Shown here in pieces: positions 45,271 through 56,749 of a stretch of 64,000 nucleotides of DNA (its first letter is position 1; each line of letters opens with the position of its first letter). Under the pieces are notes generated by a model. It did no database searches, had not been told where the DNA came from, and saw only the letters and a program-made list of their open reading frames with translations. Made by a program: the position numbers and the translations under genes. The stretch is from Allobosea robiniae (GTDB lineage: Bacteria; Pseudomonadota; Alphaproteobacteria; Rhizobiales; Beijerinckiaceae), in contig NZ_FNBZ01000002.1 of the NCBI RefSeq assembly GCF_900102525.1, positions 434,001 to 498,000 on the forward strand, in the 5' to 3' direction.

Positions 45271-46430
45271 CCTCTCGCCAGCGTCCGGATGCGCTCGGCA
45301 AGCCGGGGATGGCGTGTGGTGAGTGCCCGGAAATCGATGGGGTCGAGCACCAGAAGCTTGGAAGGAGCCGTCGCCACCGCCGCTTGCGGGCAGGGCGAGT
45401 GGCTCGCGATGGCGATATCATCAAGCTGGAGTTCGCCGAAAAAATGGCCTTCGTCGAGCCGGTCCCGACTGTTGGCGAGCGCGACCTCGACCTCGCCGCT
45501 GGCGATGAAATACAGCGCCCGGCCGGGCTCGCCCTGATGCATGATGACGGCGCCGCTGCGCACCGTCTGGGCGCGCAGGAATTGCATTACGGCGGCGATT
45601 TCGTTCGCATCCAGCGCGCCGAACAGCGGCACGCGCGCGATCATGCTCCAGGTGACCACGAATTCGCGCCGGTGGATCTCCTGTGCGAAGGCGGTGGCGA
45701 CGATGCCGACCGGCAGGGCGAGCATGACGAGGCCGAGCACCGCGGTGACGGCCGCGACCGCCTTGCCGGCTGCGGTGACCGGGAAGACATCGCCGTAACC
45801 GACCGTGGTCAGGGTAATGATCGCCCACCACATCGCATCGGGGATGGTGCCGAACTTGTCGGGCTGGGCCTCGTGCTCGACCAGATGCATCGCGCTCGCC
45901 GCCACCAGCATCACGCCCATCAGGATGACGAAGCAGGCGACCAGCGCCTTGCGCTCGGAGGCCAGCGCTGCGGCGAGCGAGGCCATGCCGGGCGAATAGC
46001 GGCCGAGCTTGAAGAAGCGCAGCAGCCGCAGCAGCAGCAGGATCCTGATCTCGCCGAAGCCGATGAGACTGGCGGCGAGCGGCAGGATCGCGAGCAGATC
46101 GATGATGGCTGGGACGGAGCGGAGATAGTCGAGCCGCGCCCGTGTCGCGCTCAGGCCGCGATAGCGGGCATGCTCGGGCGCGATCCAGATGCGGATGGCA
46201 TATTCGAGGGTGAAGACCGCGAGCGAGGCGCGCTCCAGCAGGTCGAAACCGGGGCCGAAGCGGGCGGCGAGCGTGGGAACGGATTCCAGCACGATCGCCA
46301 GCACGTTGGCTGAGATCAGCGCGACCAGCGCCCGGTGGATTACAGTGGCGACGAGATCATCGCCGGCACCGTGATCGAACCACAGGTGAACCTGCCGCCG
46401 CCAGCCCTGTTCAGGCGTGGCGGCGGCCAT
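45267..46430 (-). CDS. K+ channel with cyclic-nucleotide-binding-like domain (MloK1-like)
   Basis: A 387-residue protein: six membrane helices with a short arginine-bearing fourth helix (ILLLLRLLRFF), the selectivity filter TLTTVGYGD, and a CNB domain about 255-387. Design resembles MloK1 of Mesorhizobium. In the phosphate-binding cassette it reads FFGELQLDD and CPQAAVAT: the Arg that contacts the cyclic nucleotide phosphate (PRSAT in MloK1) is Gln. So it may bind another ligand or none. ATG 46430 begins seven bases after the alaS stop; a longer frame overlapping alaS is rejected. Confidence 0.87.
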   Translation of the reverse strand: MAAATPEQGWRRQVHLWFDHGAGDDLVATVIHRALVALISANVLAIVLESVPTLAARFGPGFDLLERASLAVFTLEYAIRIWIAPEHARYRGLSATRARLDYLRSVPAIIDLLAILPLAASLIGFGEIRILLLLRLLRFFKLGRYSPGMASLAAALASERKALVACFVILMGVMLVAASAMHLVEHEAQPDKFGTIPDAMWWAIITLTTVGYGDVFPVTAAGKAVAAVTAVLGLVMLALPVGIVATAFAQEIHRREFVVTWSMIARVPLFGALDANEIAAVMQFLRAQTVRSGAVIMHQGEPGRALYFIASGEVEVALANSRDRLDEGHFFGELQLDDIAIASHSPCPQAAVATAPSKLLVLDPIDFRALTTRHPRLAERIRTLARG

Positions 46431-46437
46431 ATCCCTG

Positions 46438-49080
<2,643 letters not shown>

Positions 49081-49217
49081 CGCTCTTTTGCGCTCTGATC
49101 TGGGGCAGGAGGCCGGGCGCGCCCGGCAGGAAGGACCGGTTCTAGTCAGGCGGCTTGCCGCTGTCCAGAAAGCTTGACGCAGCGCACACCGGGCAAGGCC
49201 TTATCCGCAAACGAAAA

Positions 49218-49237
49218 GGGCGGCCCGAAGGCCGCCC
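49218..49237 (-). terminator. terminator of recA
   Basis: Stem GGGCGGCC/GGCCGCCC with a four-base loop; on the minus strand it is followed by TTTTCGTTT. Confidence 0.85.
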
Positions 49238-49268
49238 GCGTCTTCGTCCGGGACAGTGCAGGCCGCGA

Positions 49269-50354
49269 TCAGGCCTCGCCTTCGTCGAGATCGTCCGCGG
49301 TCGGGTCCGCCTGATCGAGGATGCGGTCCGCGACGAGGCCGGAATTCTGCCGGATCGTGGCCTCGATCTTGGCGGCCAGGTCAGGGTTGTTCTTGAGGAA
49401 GGTCTTGGCGTTCTCGCGGCCCTGGCCGAGACGCTGGCTGTCGAAGGAGAACCAGGCGCCAGCCTTCTCGACCATGCCGGCCTTGACGCCGAGATCGATC
49501 AATTCGCCGACCTTCGAGATACCCTCGCCGAACATGATGTCGAACTCGACCTGCTTGAAGGGCGGCGCGACCTTGTTCTTGACGACCTTGACGCGGACCT
49601 GGTTGCCGGTCGCCTCGTCGCGCTCCTTCAGCGTCGAGACGCGGCGGATGTCGAGGCGCACGGAGGCGTAGAACTTCAGTGCGTTGCCGCCGGTGGTGGT
49701 CTCCGGGGAACCGTACATCACGCCGATCTTCATGCGGATCTGGTTGATGAAGATGACCATGCAGTTCGAGCGCGAGATCGAGGCGGTGAGCTTGCGCAGG
49801 GCCTGGCTCATCAGGCGGGCCTGCAGGCCGGGCTGGACATCGCCCATCTCGCCCTCGATCTCGGCGCGGGGCGTGAGCGCGGCGACGGAGTCGATGACCA
49901 GCACGTCAATGGCGCCGGAGCGGACGAGGGTATCGGTGATCTCGAGCGCCTGCTCGCCGGTATCGGGCTGCGAGATCAGGAGGTCGTCGAGATTGACGCC
50001 GAGCTTGCGGGCATAGACCGGATCGAGCGCGTGCTCGGCATCGACGAAAGCGCAGACGCCACCCTTCTTCTGGGCCTCGGCGATGGTGTGCAGCGCCAGC
50101 GTGGTCTTGCCGGAGGATTCCGGTCCGTAGATCTCGACGATGCGGCCCTTGGGCAGGCCGCCGACGCCGAGCGCGATGTCGAGCCCGAGCGAACCCGTGG
50201 AGATGGTCTCGATCTCGATCGACGGCGAGTTCTTGCCGAGCCGCATGATCGAACCCTTGCCGAAGGCGCGTTCGATCTGGGAGAGCGCTGCATCGAGCGC
50301 CTTGGCCTTGTCCATCGAGGAGCCTTCCACGAGTTTGAGATTCGCCTGATTCAC
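49269..50354 (-). CDS. recA: recombinase RecA
   Basis: A 361-residue RecA: Walker [10 protein letters not shown], Walker [36 protein letters not shown] (loop 2), and an acidic C-terminus ([12 protein letters not shown]). Strand exchange and SOS co-protease. GTG at 50354 is the start, with AAGGAG eight bases upstream. An alphaproteobacterial LexA box lies 85 bases upstream. Confidence 0.97.
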   Translation of the reverse strand: MNQANLKLVEGSSMDKAKALDAALSQIERAFGKGSIMRLGKNSPSIEIETISTGSLGLDIALGVGGLPKGRIVEIYGPESSGKTTLALHTIAEAQKKGGVCAFVDAEHALDPVYARKLGVNLDDLLISQPDTGEQALEITDTLVRSGAIDVLVIDSVAALTPRAEIEGEMGDVQPGLQARLMSQALRKLTASISRSNCMVIFINQIRMKIGVMYGSPETTTGGNALKFYASVRLDIRRVSTLKERDEATGNQVRVKVVKNKVAPPFKQVEFDIMFGEGISKVGELIDLGVKAGMVEKAGAWFSFDSQRLGQGRENAKTFLKNNPDLAAKIEATIRQNSGLVADRILDQADPTADDLDEGEA

Positions 50355-50438
50355 GGTTCGGGCTCCTTATGGCAGGGCGACGGGGACATCTCAATGCGTC
50401 TTGACATGAGGATGGTCACGCTTTGTTCTTGTTCGCAA

Positions 50439-50453
50439 GTTCTTTTTTTGTTC
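50439..50453. promoter_or_regulatory. LexA (SOS) box upstream of recA
   Basis: GTTC-TTTTTTT-GTTC, the exact GTTC-N7-GTTC direct repeat bound by alphaproteobacterial LexA. Two more GTTC copies lie just to the left at 50425 and 50431 but with wrong spacing. Confidence 0.88.
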
Positions 50454-50520
50454 TCGGTGTCAGTTTCTGTCAGGAGGGGTGTCAGGAGCTGTCACAGGCA
50501 GGGCCGCCGCAGCGGAATAT

Positions 50521-50542
50521 GGCGCCCGGATGCTCGGGCGCC
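50521..50542 (-). terminator. terminator of cckA
   Basis: Stem GGCGCCCG/CGGGCGCC with a six-base loop, just after the cckA stop. No strong T-run. Confidence 0.6.
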
Positions 50543-50549
50543 GTCGGCC

Positions 50550-53054
50550 TCAGCCCATCGCCGCCTTCACCGTCTCGACGAGCTGCTTCATCGTGAAGGG
50601 CTTGGGCAGGAAGTGGAATTCCTCGCCCTCGGGCAGGTTCTTGCGGAAGGCCTCCTCGGCATAGCCGGAGACGAAGACGACCTTGGTGTCCGGGTTGCGC
50701 TTGCGGAGTTCGCCGAGCAGCGTCGGGCCGTCCATCTCCGGCATCACCACGTCGGAGACGACGAGGTCGATCTTGCCGTCGTTCTGCAGGAAGAGGTCGA
50801 GCGCCTCGACGCCCGAGGCCGCCTCGTGGACGGTATAGCCGCGCGAGACCAGCATGCGGGCGTTGAGCGCGCGCACCGCATCCTCGTCCTCGACCAGCAG
50901 GATGACGCCGGCGCCGGTATGATCGGCGGCGAGCTTCTTCGGCGCTTCCTTGGCCGCGGCCTCGGCGGCGATATCCTCCTGGCTCGGGACATGGCGCGGC
51001 AGGAAGATGCGGAAGTTCGTGCCCTTGCCGATGGTCGAGTCGACGAAAACATAGCCGCCGGTCTGCTTGACGATGCCGTAGACCATCGAGAGGCCGAGGC
51101 CGGTGCCCTTGCCGACCTCCTTGGTGGTGAAGAAGGGCTCGAAGATCTTGTCGAGATATTCCTGCGGGATGCCGGTGCCGCTGTCCTCGACCTCCAGCAG
51201 GACGTAGTCGTCGGCAGGCAGGGCGTCCTGGCCGAAGGAGGCGCAGTCCTCGCGGGTGACGTTGCGGGTGCGGACCGCGAGCTTGCCGCCGTCCGGCATC
51301 GCGTCGCGGGCGTTGACCGCGAGGTTGACGATGACCTGTTCGAGCTGGCCGAGATCGGCCTTGACCGGCCAGAGGTCGCGGCCCTGGCGGACGTCGAGCG
51401 TGACCTTGTCGGCGACGACGCGCTTCAGCATCAGCGAGAGATCGGAGAGCACCTCGCCGAGCTCCAGCACCTGCGGGCGCAGCGTCTGGCGGCGCGAGAA
51501 GGCGAGCAGCTGCCGCACCAGCGCCGCGGCGCGGTAGGCATTCTGCTTGATCTGCATGATGTCCGGGAAGGACGGGTCGGTCGGCCGGTGGCTCGCCAGC
51601 AGGAACTCGGAGGCGTTGATGATGACCTGCAGCACGTTGTTGAAGTCGTGCGCGATGCCGCCGGCGAGCTGGCCGACCGCCTGCATCTTGCCGGCCTGGT
51701 CCATGTTGTCGCGCAGCTTGCGCTCGGCCGTGGTCTCCAGCGCGTAGACGATGGCGCGCTCGCCGTCGCCGCCTTCGGTGCCGGCGACCGGGGTGAGATA
51801 GAGCTTGGCCGAGCGGCCATCCTCGCCGGCGAGCGCCAGATCCAGCGGGGCGCCACCCGAGCGCCCGGCCACCACCTCGGCCAGCGCCGCATCGAGGCCG
51901 GCACCGGAGGCGACGAGGTCGTGGATGGTCTGCGGCCGCAGGCCCGCCGGGATCAGGCGGGCGAAGGCGGCGTTGGAATGCAGGATGGCGCCGGTCTCGT
52001 CGATGGTGGCAATCGCCATCGGCGTTGAATGGAAAAAGCGGGCGAAGCGGACCTCGGCGTCGCTGCCGCCGTCGGAGCCGGCCTCGCCGGCCGTGCGGTT
52101 GAGGACGAGGGTGCGCGACGGGCCGGCGCGGCCATCCTGCCCGAAGGCGACCTGATGGTGCAGGCGCACGGGCAGGGGCGCGCCGTTGCGGCGCTTCAGG
52201 TCGACATCGAGAACTTCGACGCGGACATCGCCGGGCTGGCCGCGGATCGCCTGGAGCAGGGCGGCGGCGGAGGGCGTGCAGACATCGTCGAGATGCAGGC
52301 CGCCGGAGCCGAAGCGGGCGAGATCGAAATCGAGCCAGCCGGAGAGCGTCGCGTTGAGATAGGAGATCTCGCCATCGGCATCGATCGAGATGAACCCGGC
52401 CGGCGCGTGGTCGAGATAGTCTATCGCGTGCTGGAGTTCCTGGAAGGCGTTTTCCTGGCGCTCGCGGTCGGGCGTGATGTCGGCGACCGACCAGAGCGTC
52501 GCGGTCGAGGTCTCGCGGCGGACGGGCGAGACCCGGACGCGGTACCAGCCGACCTCGCTGCGTCCGTTCAGGGCGGGCTCAAGGCGGACCTCCTCGACCA
52601 GGCGGCGATGCTCGCGGGCTGCGGTGGCGAGCCGGTAGATCGCTTCGGAGACGTCGGCGCGGCCGGTCAGCAGGCGGCCGACGGGCTTGAGGTCGTTGGC
52701 GCCTGTCGCGCCCGCCAGCGCCAGATAGGCCTCGTTGGCATAGACGATCTCGTTTTCGCTCTCGGTCACCACGATGCCGTCATCGGCGCCATCGACGACA
52801 GCCTTGGTCAGGTCGTTGCGGGCGGCGCGGCCGGAAAACTGCACGAGTCCGATGGCGAAGGCGAAGAGCCCGAAGACGCCGACGACCGAGAGCAGGGCCA
52901 GCAGGCCGAGGATCAGCGGCTGCGCCCATTCATTGGCGAGGAAGCCGAGCGCGATCGCTGCGCCCACAAGCAGGGCGGCCACGAACAGGATGATCCCGAT
53001 ATGGCCGGGCTTGTCGGAGCGATCGATCGTATTGGTCGCCGTGGTGCCGCTCAT
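50550..53054 (-). CDS. cckA: cell-cycle hybrid histidine kinase CckA
   Basis: An 834-residue protein: two membrane helices (about 20-75), PAS domains (about 80-200, 205-320 and 330-435), the His phosphorylation box [17 protein letters not shown] (about 455), HATPase_c with [15 protein letters not shown] and [20 protein letters not shown], and a receiver domain from about 705 with [27 protein letters not shown] and SGY-Lys site residues. CckA feeds phosphate through ChpT to CtrA. Flagellar genes and CtrA boxes sit nearby. Probably its own transcript, 72 bases after flhB. Confidence 0.95.
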   Translation of the reverse strand: MSGTTATNTIDRSDKPGHIGIILFVAALLVGAAIALGFLANEWAQPLILGLLALLSVVGVFGLFAFAIGLVQFSGRAARNDLTKAVVDGADDGIVVTESENEIVYANEAYLALAGATGANDLKPVGRLLTGRADVSEAIYRLATAAREHRRLVEEVRLEPALNGRSEVGWYRVRVSPVRRETSTATLWSVADITPDRERQENAFQELQHAIDYLDHAPAGFISIDADGEISYLNATLSGWLDFDLARFGSGGLHLDDVCTPSAAALLQAIRGQPGDVRVEVLDVDLKRRNGAPLPVRLHHQVAFGQDGRAGPSRTLVLNRTAGEAGSDGGSDAEVRFARFFHSTPMAIATIDETGAILHSNAAFARLIPAGLRPQTIHDLVASGAGLDAALAEVVAGRSGGAPLDLALAGEDGRSAKLYLTPVAGTEGGDGERAIVYALETTAERKLRDNMDQAGKMQAVGQLAGGIAHDFNNVLQVIINASEFLLASHRPTDPSFPDIMQIKQNAYRAAALVRQLLAFSRRQTLRPQVLELGEVLSDLSLMLKRVVADKVTLDVRQGRDLWPVKADLGQLEQVIVNLAVNARDAMPDGGKLAVRTRNVTREDCASFGQDALPADDYVLLEVEDSGTGIPQEYLDKIFEPFFTTKEVGKGTGLGLSMVYGIVKQTGGYVFVDSTIGKGTNFRIFLPRHVPSQEDIAAEAAAKEAPKKLAADHTGAGVILLVEDEDAVRALNARMLVSRGYTVHEAASGVEALDLFLQNDGKIDLVVSDVVMPEMDGPTLLGELRKRNPDTKVVFVSGYAEEAFRKNLPEGEEFHFLPKPFTMKQLVETVKAAMG

Positions 53055-53077
53055 TGCGGTGGAGTCCGTTCGCTTGG

Positions 53078-53101
53078 GGCCGCTGCGGAAACTCCGCGGC
53101 C
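53078..53101 (-). terminator. possible terminator of flhB
   Basis: An imperfect GC-rich hairpin (GGCCG..CGG / CCGCGGCC) between flhB and cckA. Confidence 0.4.
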
Positions 53102-53126
53102 ATCCTTCCTTCGCATCCCTGCCGAG

Positions 53127-54194
53127 TTAGGCGCGCCGACCCTTCAGGCGCAAGACGTATCCGATGACTTCGGCGACGGCCTGATAGTGTTCGACAGGAA
53201 TTTCTTCGTCGATGTCGACCGTGGCGTAAAGCGCACGCGCCAAAGGCGGGTTCTCGATGATCGGCACGCGGTGCTCGCCGGCGACCTCGCGGATCTTCAG
53301 GGCCATGGTGTCGACGCCCTTGGCGAGGCAGAGCGGTGCCGCCATGCCGGGCTCGTATTGCAGGGCGACGGCGAAGTGGGTCGGGTTGGTGATGATCACC
53401 GTCGCCTTGGGCACCGCCGCCATCATGCGCTTGCGGACGCGGCTGGCGCGGATCTGGCGCAGCTTCGCCTTGACCTCGGGATTGCCCTCCGAGTTCTTGA
53501 ACTCGTCCTTCATCTCCTGCTTCGTCATCTTCTGGCGCTGGTACCAGGAGAAGCGCTGCCAGCCGAAATCGCCGATGGCAATGATGGCGAAAAGAGCAAG
53601 CACCGCGCCCATCAGCTGGATGGCGAGCGACAGTGTCGCCGGCATCAGCGCCTCGACGCTCATCTGCGCGAAGCCTTCGAGCCGGTCGTGCTGGCCCCAG
53701 AGCGTGTACCAGACGACGACGCCGATCAGCGTCGTCTTGGCCAGGCCCTTGGCGAAGTTGACCCAGGCCTCCTTGCCGAAGAGCCGCTTGGCGCCGGCCA
53801 TTGGCGAGATCCGGTTGAACTTCGGCATCAGCGGCTCGAAGGTCCAGAGCGGCTTGTGCTGGAGCATGGCGCCGGCGAGGCCCGCGCAGAGGATGAAGGC
53901 GAAAGGCAGGCCCAGCGCCATGAAGCCGGTGAGCACGCCGCGCTGCGTGACCTGCATGAACGAGGCCCCGTCGGATGGGACCTGATGCGCGTTCATCAGG
54001 AAGGAGCGCAAGGACAGCATCGCCTCGCGGGCAGACCAGCCGGCAGCCACCATCAAGGCGAGCGTGAAGCCGCAGAGCACGAAGAAGGTCCCTATCTCCT
54101 GCGATTTGGGGACGTCGCCTTTCTCGGTGGCCTCGTCCAGCTTTCGCTGGGTCGGGTCTTCTGTTCTGTCTTCGTTTTCGGCTTCCTCGGACAT
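53127..54194 (-). CDS. flhB: flagellar export switch protein FlhB
   Basis: A 355-residue FlhB: RTEDPTQRKLDEATEKGDVP at the start, four membrane helices, and the autocleavage site NPTH (VIITNPTHFAVALQYEPGMA). It switches export from rod/hook to filament substrates. Last gene of the flgB-flgC-fliE-fliQ-fliR-flhB operon, nine bases after fliR. Confidence 0.96.
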   Translation of the reverse strand: MSEEAENEDRTEDPTQRKLDEATEKGDVPKSQEIGTFFVLCGFTLALMVAAGWSAREAMLSLRSFLMNAHQVPSDGASFMQVTQRGVLTGFMALGLPFAFILCAGLAGAMLQHKPLWTFEPLMPKFNRISPMAGAKRLFGKEAWVNFAKGLAKTTLIGVVVWYTLWGQHDRLEGFAQMSVEALMPATLSLAIQLMGAVLALFAIIAIGDFGWQRFSWYQRQKMTKQEMKDEFKNSEGNPEVKAKLRQIRASRVRKRMMAAVPKATVIITNPTHFAVALQYEPGMAAPLCLAKGVDTMALKIREVAGEHRVPIIENPPLARALYATVDIDEEIPVEHYQAVAEVIGYVLRLKGRRA

Positions 54195-54203
54195 TGCGCC
54201 CCC

Positions 54204-54959
54204 TCAGCCGGTGAACTGACGGAGGAAGGCGCCGAGGTCGTCGATGAAGACGCTCATCATCACGCCGAGCACGACGAGCATGACGAGCATGCCGCCCATG
54301 ATCGAGGCCGGCACGGCGAGGAAGAAGACCTGCAATTGCGGCATCATCCGCGCGAGCACGCCGAGGCCGAGATTGAACAACAGGCCGAAGACGAGAAAGG
54401 GCGCCGAGATCTGAATCGCCAGGGCGAAGCCGCGCGCCGTCGAGCGGATCGCCAGCGCCATCACGTCGGTCATGTCGACGGCGCCGCCCGGCGGCAGCAG
54501 GCGATAGCTCTCATGGATCGCGGCGATGGCGATGTGGTGCAGGTCCGTGGTCAGGATCAGCGTGATGCCGAGCATCGTCAGGAAGTTGCCGATCGAGGGA
54601 TTCTGCATGCCGCCGGTCGGATCGACGGTCATGGCGAAGCCCAACCCCATGGTCTGCGCGACGAGCGTGCCGGCGGTCTGCAGGCAGGCCATCACCAGCC
54701 GGGCGCAGAGCCCGATAACGAGGCCGATCAGCAATTCGCCGACGAGCAGGGTGACGACGCCGGAGACGTCGCCGGGCACGCGCAGGGAAGGGCGGGCGAC
54801 GGGCACGATCATCAGGGCGATGAAGAAGGCGAGCGACAGCCGCGCCCGCGAGAAGATGAAGCGCTCGCCGATGCCGGGCATCAGCATGACGAGCGTGCCG
54901 ACCCGCGCGAAGACGAGCACGAAAAGGGCGCTGATCTCTGGCAGGATCGCGATCTGCAT
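54204..54959 (-). CDS. fliR: flagellar export protein FliR
   Basis: A 251-residue membrane protein of the FliR family (LPEISALFVLVFARVGTLVM, then LMPGIGERFI, then FNLGLGVLARMMPQLQVFFL). Part of the export gate with FliP and FliQ. ATG at 54959 gives the normal length. A longer frame from ATG 55055 would overlap the fliQ stop (ATGA) and add 32 Pro/Arg-rich residues; coupling speaks for it, family length against it. Confidence 0.92.
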   Translation of the reverse strand: MQIAILPEISALFVLVFARVGTLVMLMPGIGERFIFSRARLSLAFFIALMIVPVARPSLRVPGDVSGVVTLLVGELLIGLVIGLCARLVMACLQTAGTLVAQTMGLGFAMTVDPTGGMQNPSIGNFLTMLGITLILTTDLHHIAIAAIHESYRLLPPGGAVDMTDVMALAIRSTARGFALAIQISAPFLVFGLLFNLGLGVLARMMPQLQVFFLAVPASIMGGMLVMLVVLGVMMSVFIDDLGAFLRQFTG

Positions 54960-55051
54960 CGTGCCGCGGGGACCTTCACGCCAAGGACTTGCACGCCAGG
55001 ACGGGCGCCGCGGCCCCGCGCCGGCCAGGGCCGGCAGCAGGCGCGACGGGC

Positions 55052-55318
55052 TCATCCGCCCGTGGCGATTCGGGCGGCGACTCGCCCCATATAACCCGCC
55101 AGCGCGCTTCCCATGAACGGAAGAAACAGCAGCAATCCGGCAAAGACGGCGATGATCTTCGGCACGAAGACCAGCGTCTGTTCCTGGATCTGCGTCAGCG
55201 CCTGCACCAGCGAGACGATGAGGCCGACCGCGAGCGCGATCAGCATCAGCGGGCCGCCGACCTTGAGGAAGACGACGATGCCGTCGCGGGCGATGTCGAG
55301 AATGGCTCCGGAAGTCAT
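55052..55318 (-). CDS. fliQ: flagellar export protein FliQ
   Basis: An 88-residue protein with two membrane helices (LMLIALAVGLIVSLVQALTQ, then VPKIIAVFAGLLLFLPF), the standard FliQ size and pattern with conserved QIQEQTL between them. Export gate subunit. 24 bases after fliE. Confidence 0.94.
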   Translation of the reverse strand: MTSGAILDIARDGIVVFLKVGGPLMLIALAVGLIVSLVQALTQIQEQTLVFVPKIIAVFAGLLLFLPFMGSALAGYMGRVAARIATGG

Positions 55319-55342
55319 AATGCTCGTCCGATCCTGTCGCCG

Positions 55343-55666
55343 TCAGACCGGCATCCGCATGATTTCCTCATAGGCCGCGATGACCCGATCGCGCACGGCG
55401 ACCAGGGTCTCGATCGCGGCCTCGCTCTCGGCCACCGCGGTCACGACATTGACGATGTCGGCCCGCCCGCCGGCGACGCTCGCGGTCTGGGCATCGGCCT
55501 CACGTCCGGCAGTGGCGGTGGCGTCGAGCGCCTTGCCGAGCAGGGCGGAGAAATCCGGCCCGCCCGCTTCCGCTGCGCCCGTGGCGAGCGGCTTGCGCAT
55601 CAGATTGCCGGCACCCATCCCCTGGATGGAGGCATAGGCGCCTGCGGCGAAACCCGGAGTGGCCAT
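55343..55666 (-). CDS. fliE: flagellar hook-basal body protein FliE
   Basis: A 107-residue FliE with the typical C-terminus (VNVVTAVAESEAAIETLVAV, then RDRVIAAYEEIMRMPV). It joins the MS ring to the rod. 47 bases separate it from flgC, and this leader carries the AGAA-loop hairpin CTCC-AGAA-GGGG (55678-55689). Confidence 0.92.
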   Translation of the reverse strand: MATPGFAAGAYASIQGMGAGNLMRKPLATGAAEAGGPDFSALLGKALDATATAGREADAQTASVAGGRADIVNVVTAVAESEAAIETLVAVRDRVIAAYEEIMRMPV

Positions 55667-55677
55667 GGCGGTCTAGT

Positions 55678-55689
55678 CCCCTTCTGGAG
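55678..55689 (-). promoter_or_regulatory. AGAA-loop leader hairpin, fliE
   Basis: On the minus strand CTCC-AGAA-GGGG, four pairs including one T-G (U-G) pair; the 3' arm is the ribosome binding site eleven bases before ATG. Confidence 0.5.
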
Positions 55690-55713
55690 TGCTTGTTTCG
55701 GTCGCCGGGCGGT

Positions 55714-56124
55714 TCAGGCGCGCAGGATGTCGATGGTGCGCTGGATCATCCGGCGCGTCGAAGAGATCAGGTTGAGATTGGCCTCGTAGCTGCGCTGGGC
55801 CTCGCGCATGTCGACCATCTCGACCAGCGAATTGACGTTCGGCATCTGCACGTCGCCTTTGGCGTCGGCTGCGGGGTTGCCCGGATCGTGCTTGACCCTG
55901 AAGGCGCTCTGGTCGCGCTGGACCTTGCCGAGCGCGACGAGCTGGGCGTCGAGGGTGCGGTCGAAATGGCGCTGGAAGGTCGGGACCTTGCGCCGATAGG
56001 GCTCGGCGCCGGCGCGCTCCGGGCCGGAATCGGCGTTGGCGATGTTCTCGGAGATGACGCGCATGCGCCCCGACTGGCTGCGCAGGCCTGAAGCGGCGAC
56101 GGCGATGCTCTTGATCAGGTCCAT
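55714..56124 (-). CDS. flgC: flagellar rod protein FlgC
   Basis: A 136-residue rod subunit: SIAVAASGLRSQSGRMRVIS, then NIANADS at the start, and VNSLVEMVDMREAQRSYEAN at the end, the paired helices of rod proteins. Two bases separate it from flgB. Confidence 0.95.
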   Translation of the reverse strand: MDLIKSIAVAASGLRSQSGRMRVISENIANADSGPERAGAEPYRRKVPTFQRHFDRTLDAQLVALGKVQRDQSAFRVKHDPGNPAADAKGDVQMPNVNSLVEMVDMREAQRSYEANLNLISSTRRMIQRTIDILRA

Positions 56125-56126
56125 GA

Positions 56127-56528
56127 TCAGCGCCCCTTGCCGATGGCGATCTTCATCAGGCCGAGGCCCTTGCTGTAAAGCGAGGCGGCGAGCTGGTAGT
56201 CCGACTGGTTCTGCGCGACCTTGAGCATCTCGTCCTCGAGGTTCACCGCGTTGCCGTTGGGCGTGGTCTCGAAGCGCGGGGCACCGGTGCCGTCGAAGCC
56301 GCCATTGGTGCTGGTCAGGCTCATATGGCCGGCATTGGTCTGGGCGAGCGCCACGCCGGCGCGCGCCGGATCGACGCTCGGCGGCTTGAGGTCGACCGGG
56401 CGGAAACCGGGGCTGTCGGCATTGGCGACGTTCTCGGCGAGGATCTTCTGGCGCGACTGCTGGTAGTGCATGCGCAGTTTCAGCGACTGCATCAGGCCGC
56501 CGCTGACGTTCAAGCCGTCATTCGCCAT
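56127..56528 (-). CDS. flgB: flagellar rod protein FlgB
   Basis: A 133-residue rod subunit (LKLRMHYQQSRQKILAENVA, then NADSPGFRPVDL; NAVNLEDEMLKVAQNQSDYQ at the end). ATG at 56528; the fourteen-residue upstream extension is rejected. First gene of the reverse flagellar operon; its control region holds the CtrA box, a CGGCA-N5-TGCCG repeat and a 16-base palindrome. Confidence 0.95.
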   Translation of the reverse strand: MANDGLNVSGGLMQSLKLRMHYQQSRQKILAENVANADSPGFRPVDLKPPSVDPARAGVALAQTNAGHMSLTSTNGGFDGTGAPRFETTPNGNAVNLEDEMLKVAQNQSDYQLAASLYSKGLGLMKIAIGKGR

Positions 56529-56571
56529 GGCTCCTGCTCCCCGTTTTCGCCACCGGCGAGGCCGGTCCACT

Positions 56572-56586
56572 CGGCAAATCCTGCCG
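56572..56586. promoter_or_regulatory. CGGCA-N5-TGCCG inverted repeat, flgB
   Basis: CGGCAAATCCTGCCG, 44 bases upstream of the flgB ATG and just downstream of the CtrA box, the layout of a repressing FlbD site as in the Caulobacter fliF promoter. Confidence 0.55.
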
Positions 56587-56595
56587 GGTGCATGG

Positions 56596-56610
56596 TTAAT
56601 ATCCGGTTAA
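56596..56610 (-). promoter_or_regulatory. CtrA box upstream of flgB
   Basis: On the minus strand TTAA-CCGGATA-TTAA followed by CCAT: an exact TTAA-N7-TTAA, including the full TTAACCAT half-site. Confidence 0.75.
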
Positions 56611-56627
56611 GGAGCGGTGTTTCGCAG

Positions 56628-56643
56628 GTGTGGTTAACCACAC
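56628..56643. promoter_or_regulatory. perfect 16-base palindrome GTGTGGTTAACCACAC
   Basis: Lies between the CtrA box and fliO. It contains TTAACC on both strands and overlaps TTAA-N7-TTCA. Either a second CtrA-type site or an operator for an unidentified dimeric regulator. Confidence 0.5.
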
Positions 56644-56749
56644 GTTCACCATGTTTCCCGATAGCGAAAGCGTTATGCTATAGCCAAGGTGTTCAACCAT
56701 GGGCGGGACTTAACGGCCGTCCGGGCGGCCGTCGCGTAAGAGGCAGACC

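Noticed and set aside
50425-50442. Extra LexA boxes from other GTTC pairs
   Set aside because: Spacings of 2, 4 and 10 bases do not match the N7 rule.
54960-55055. Longer FliR start at ATG 55055
   Set aside because: It is coupled to the fliQ stop but would add 32 Pro/Arg-rich residues not seen in the family; kept only as an alternative.
52029-55094. A 1021-codon frame antisense to cckA, flhB and fliR
   Set aside because: It crosses three recognised genes on the other strand and has shadow-like composition.
56635-56649. A second full CtrA box (TTAA-N7-TTCA)
   Set aside because: One mismatch and overlap with the better explained 16-base palindrome; not called separately.
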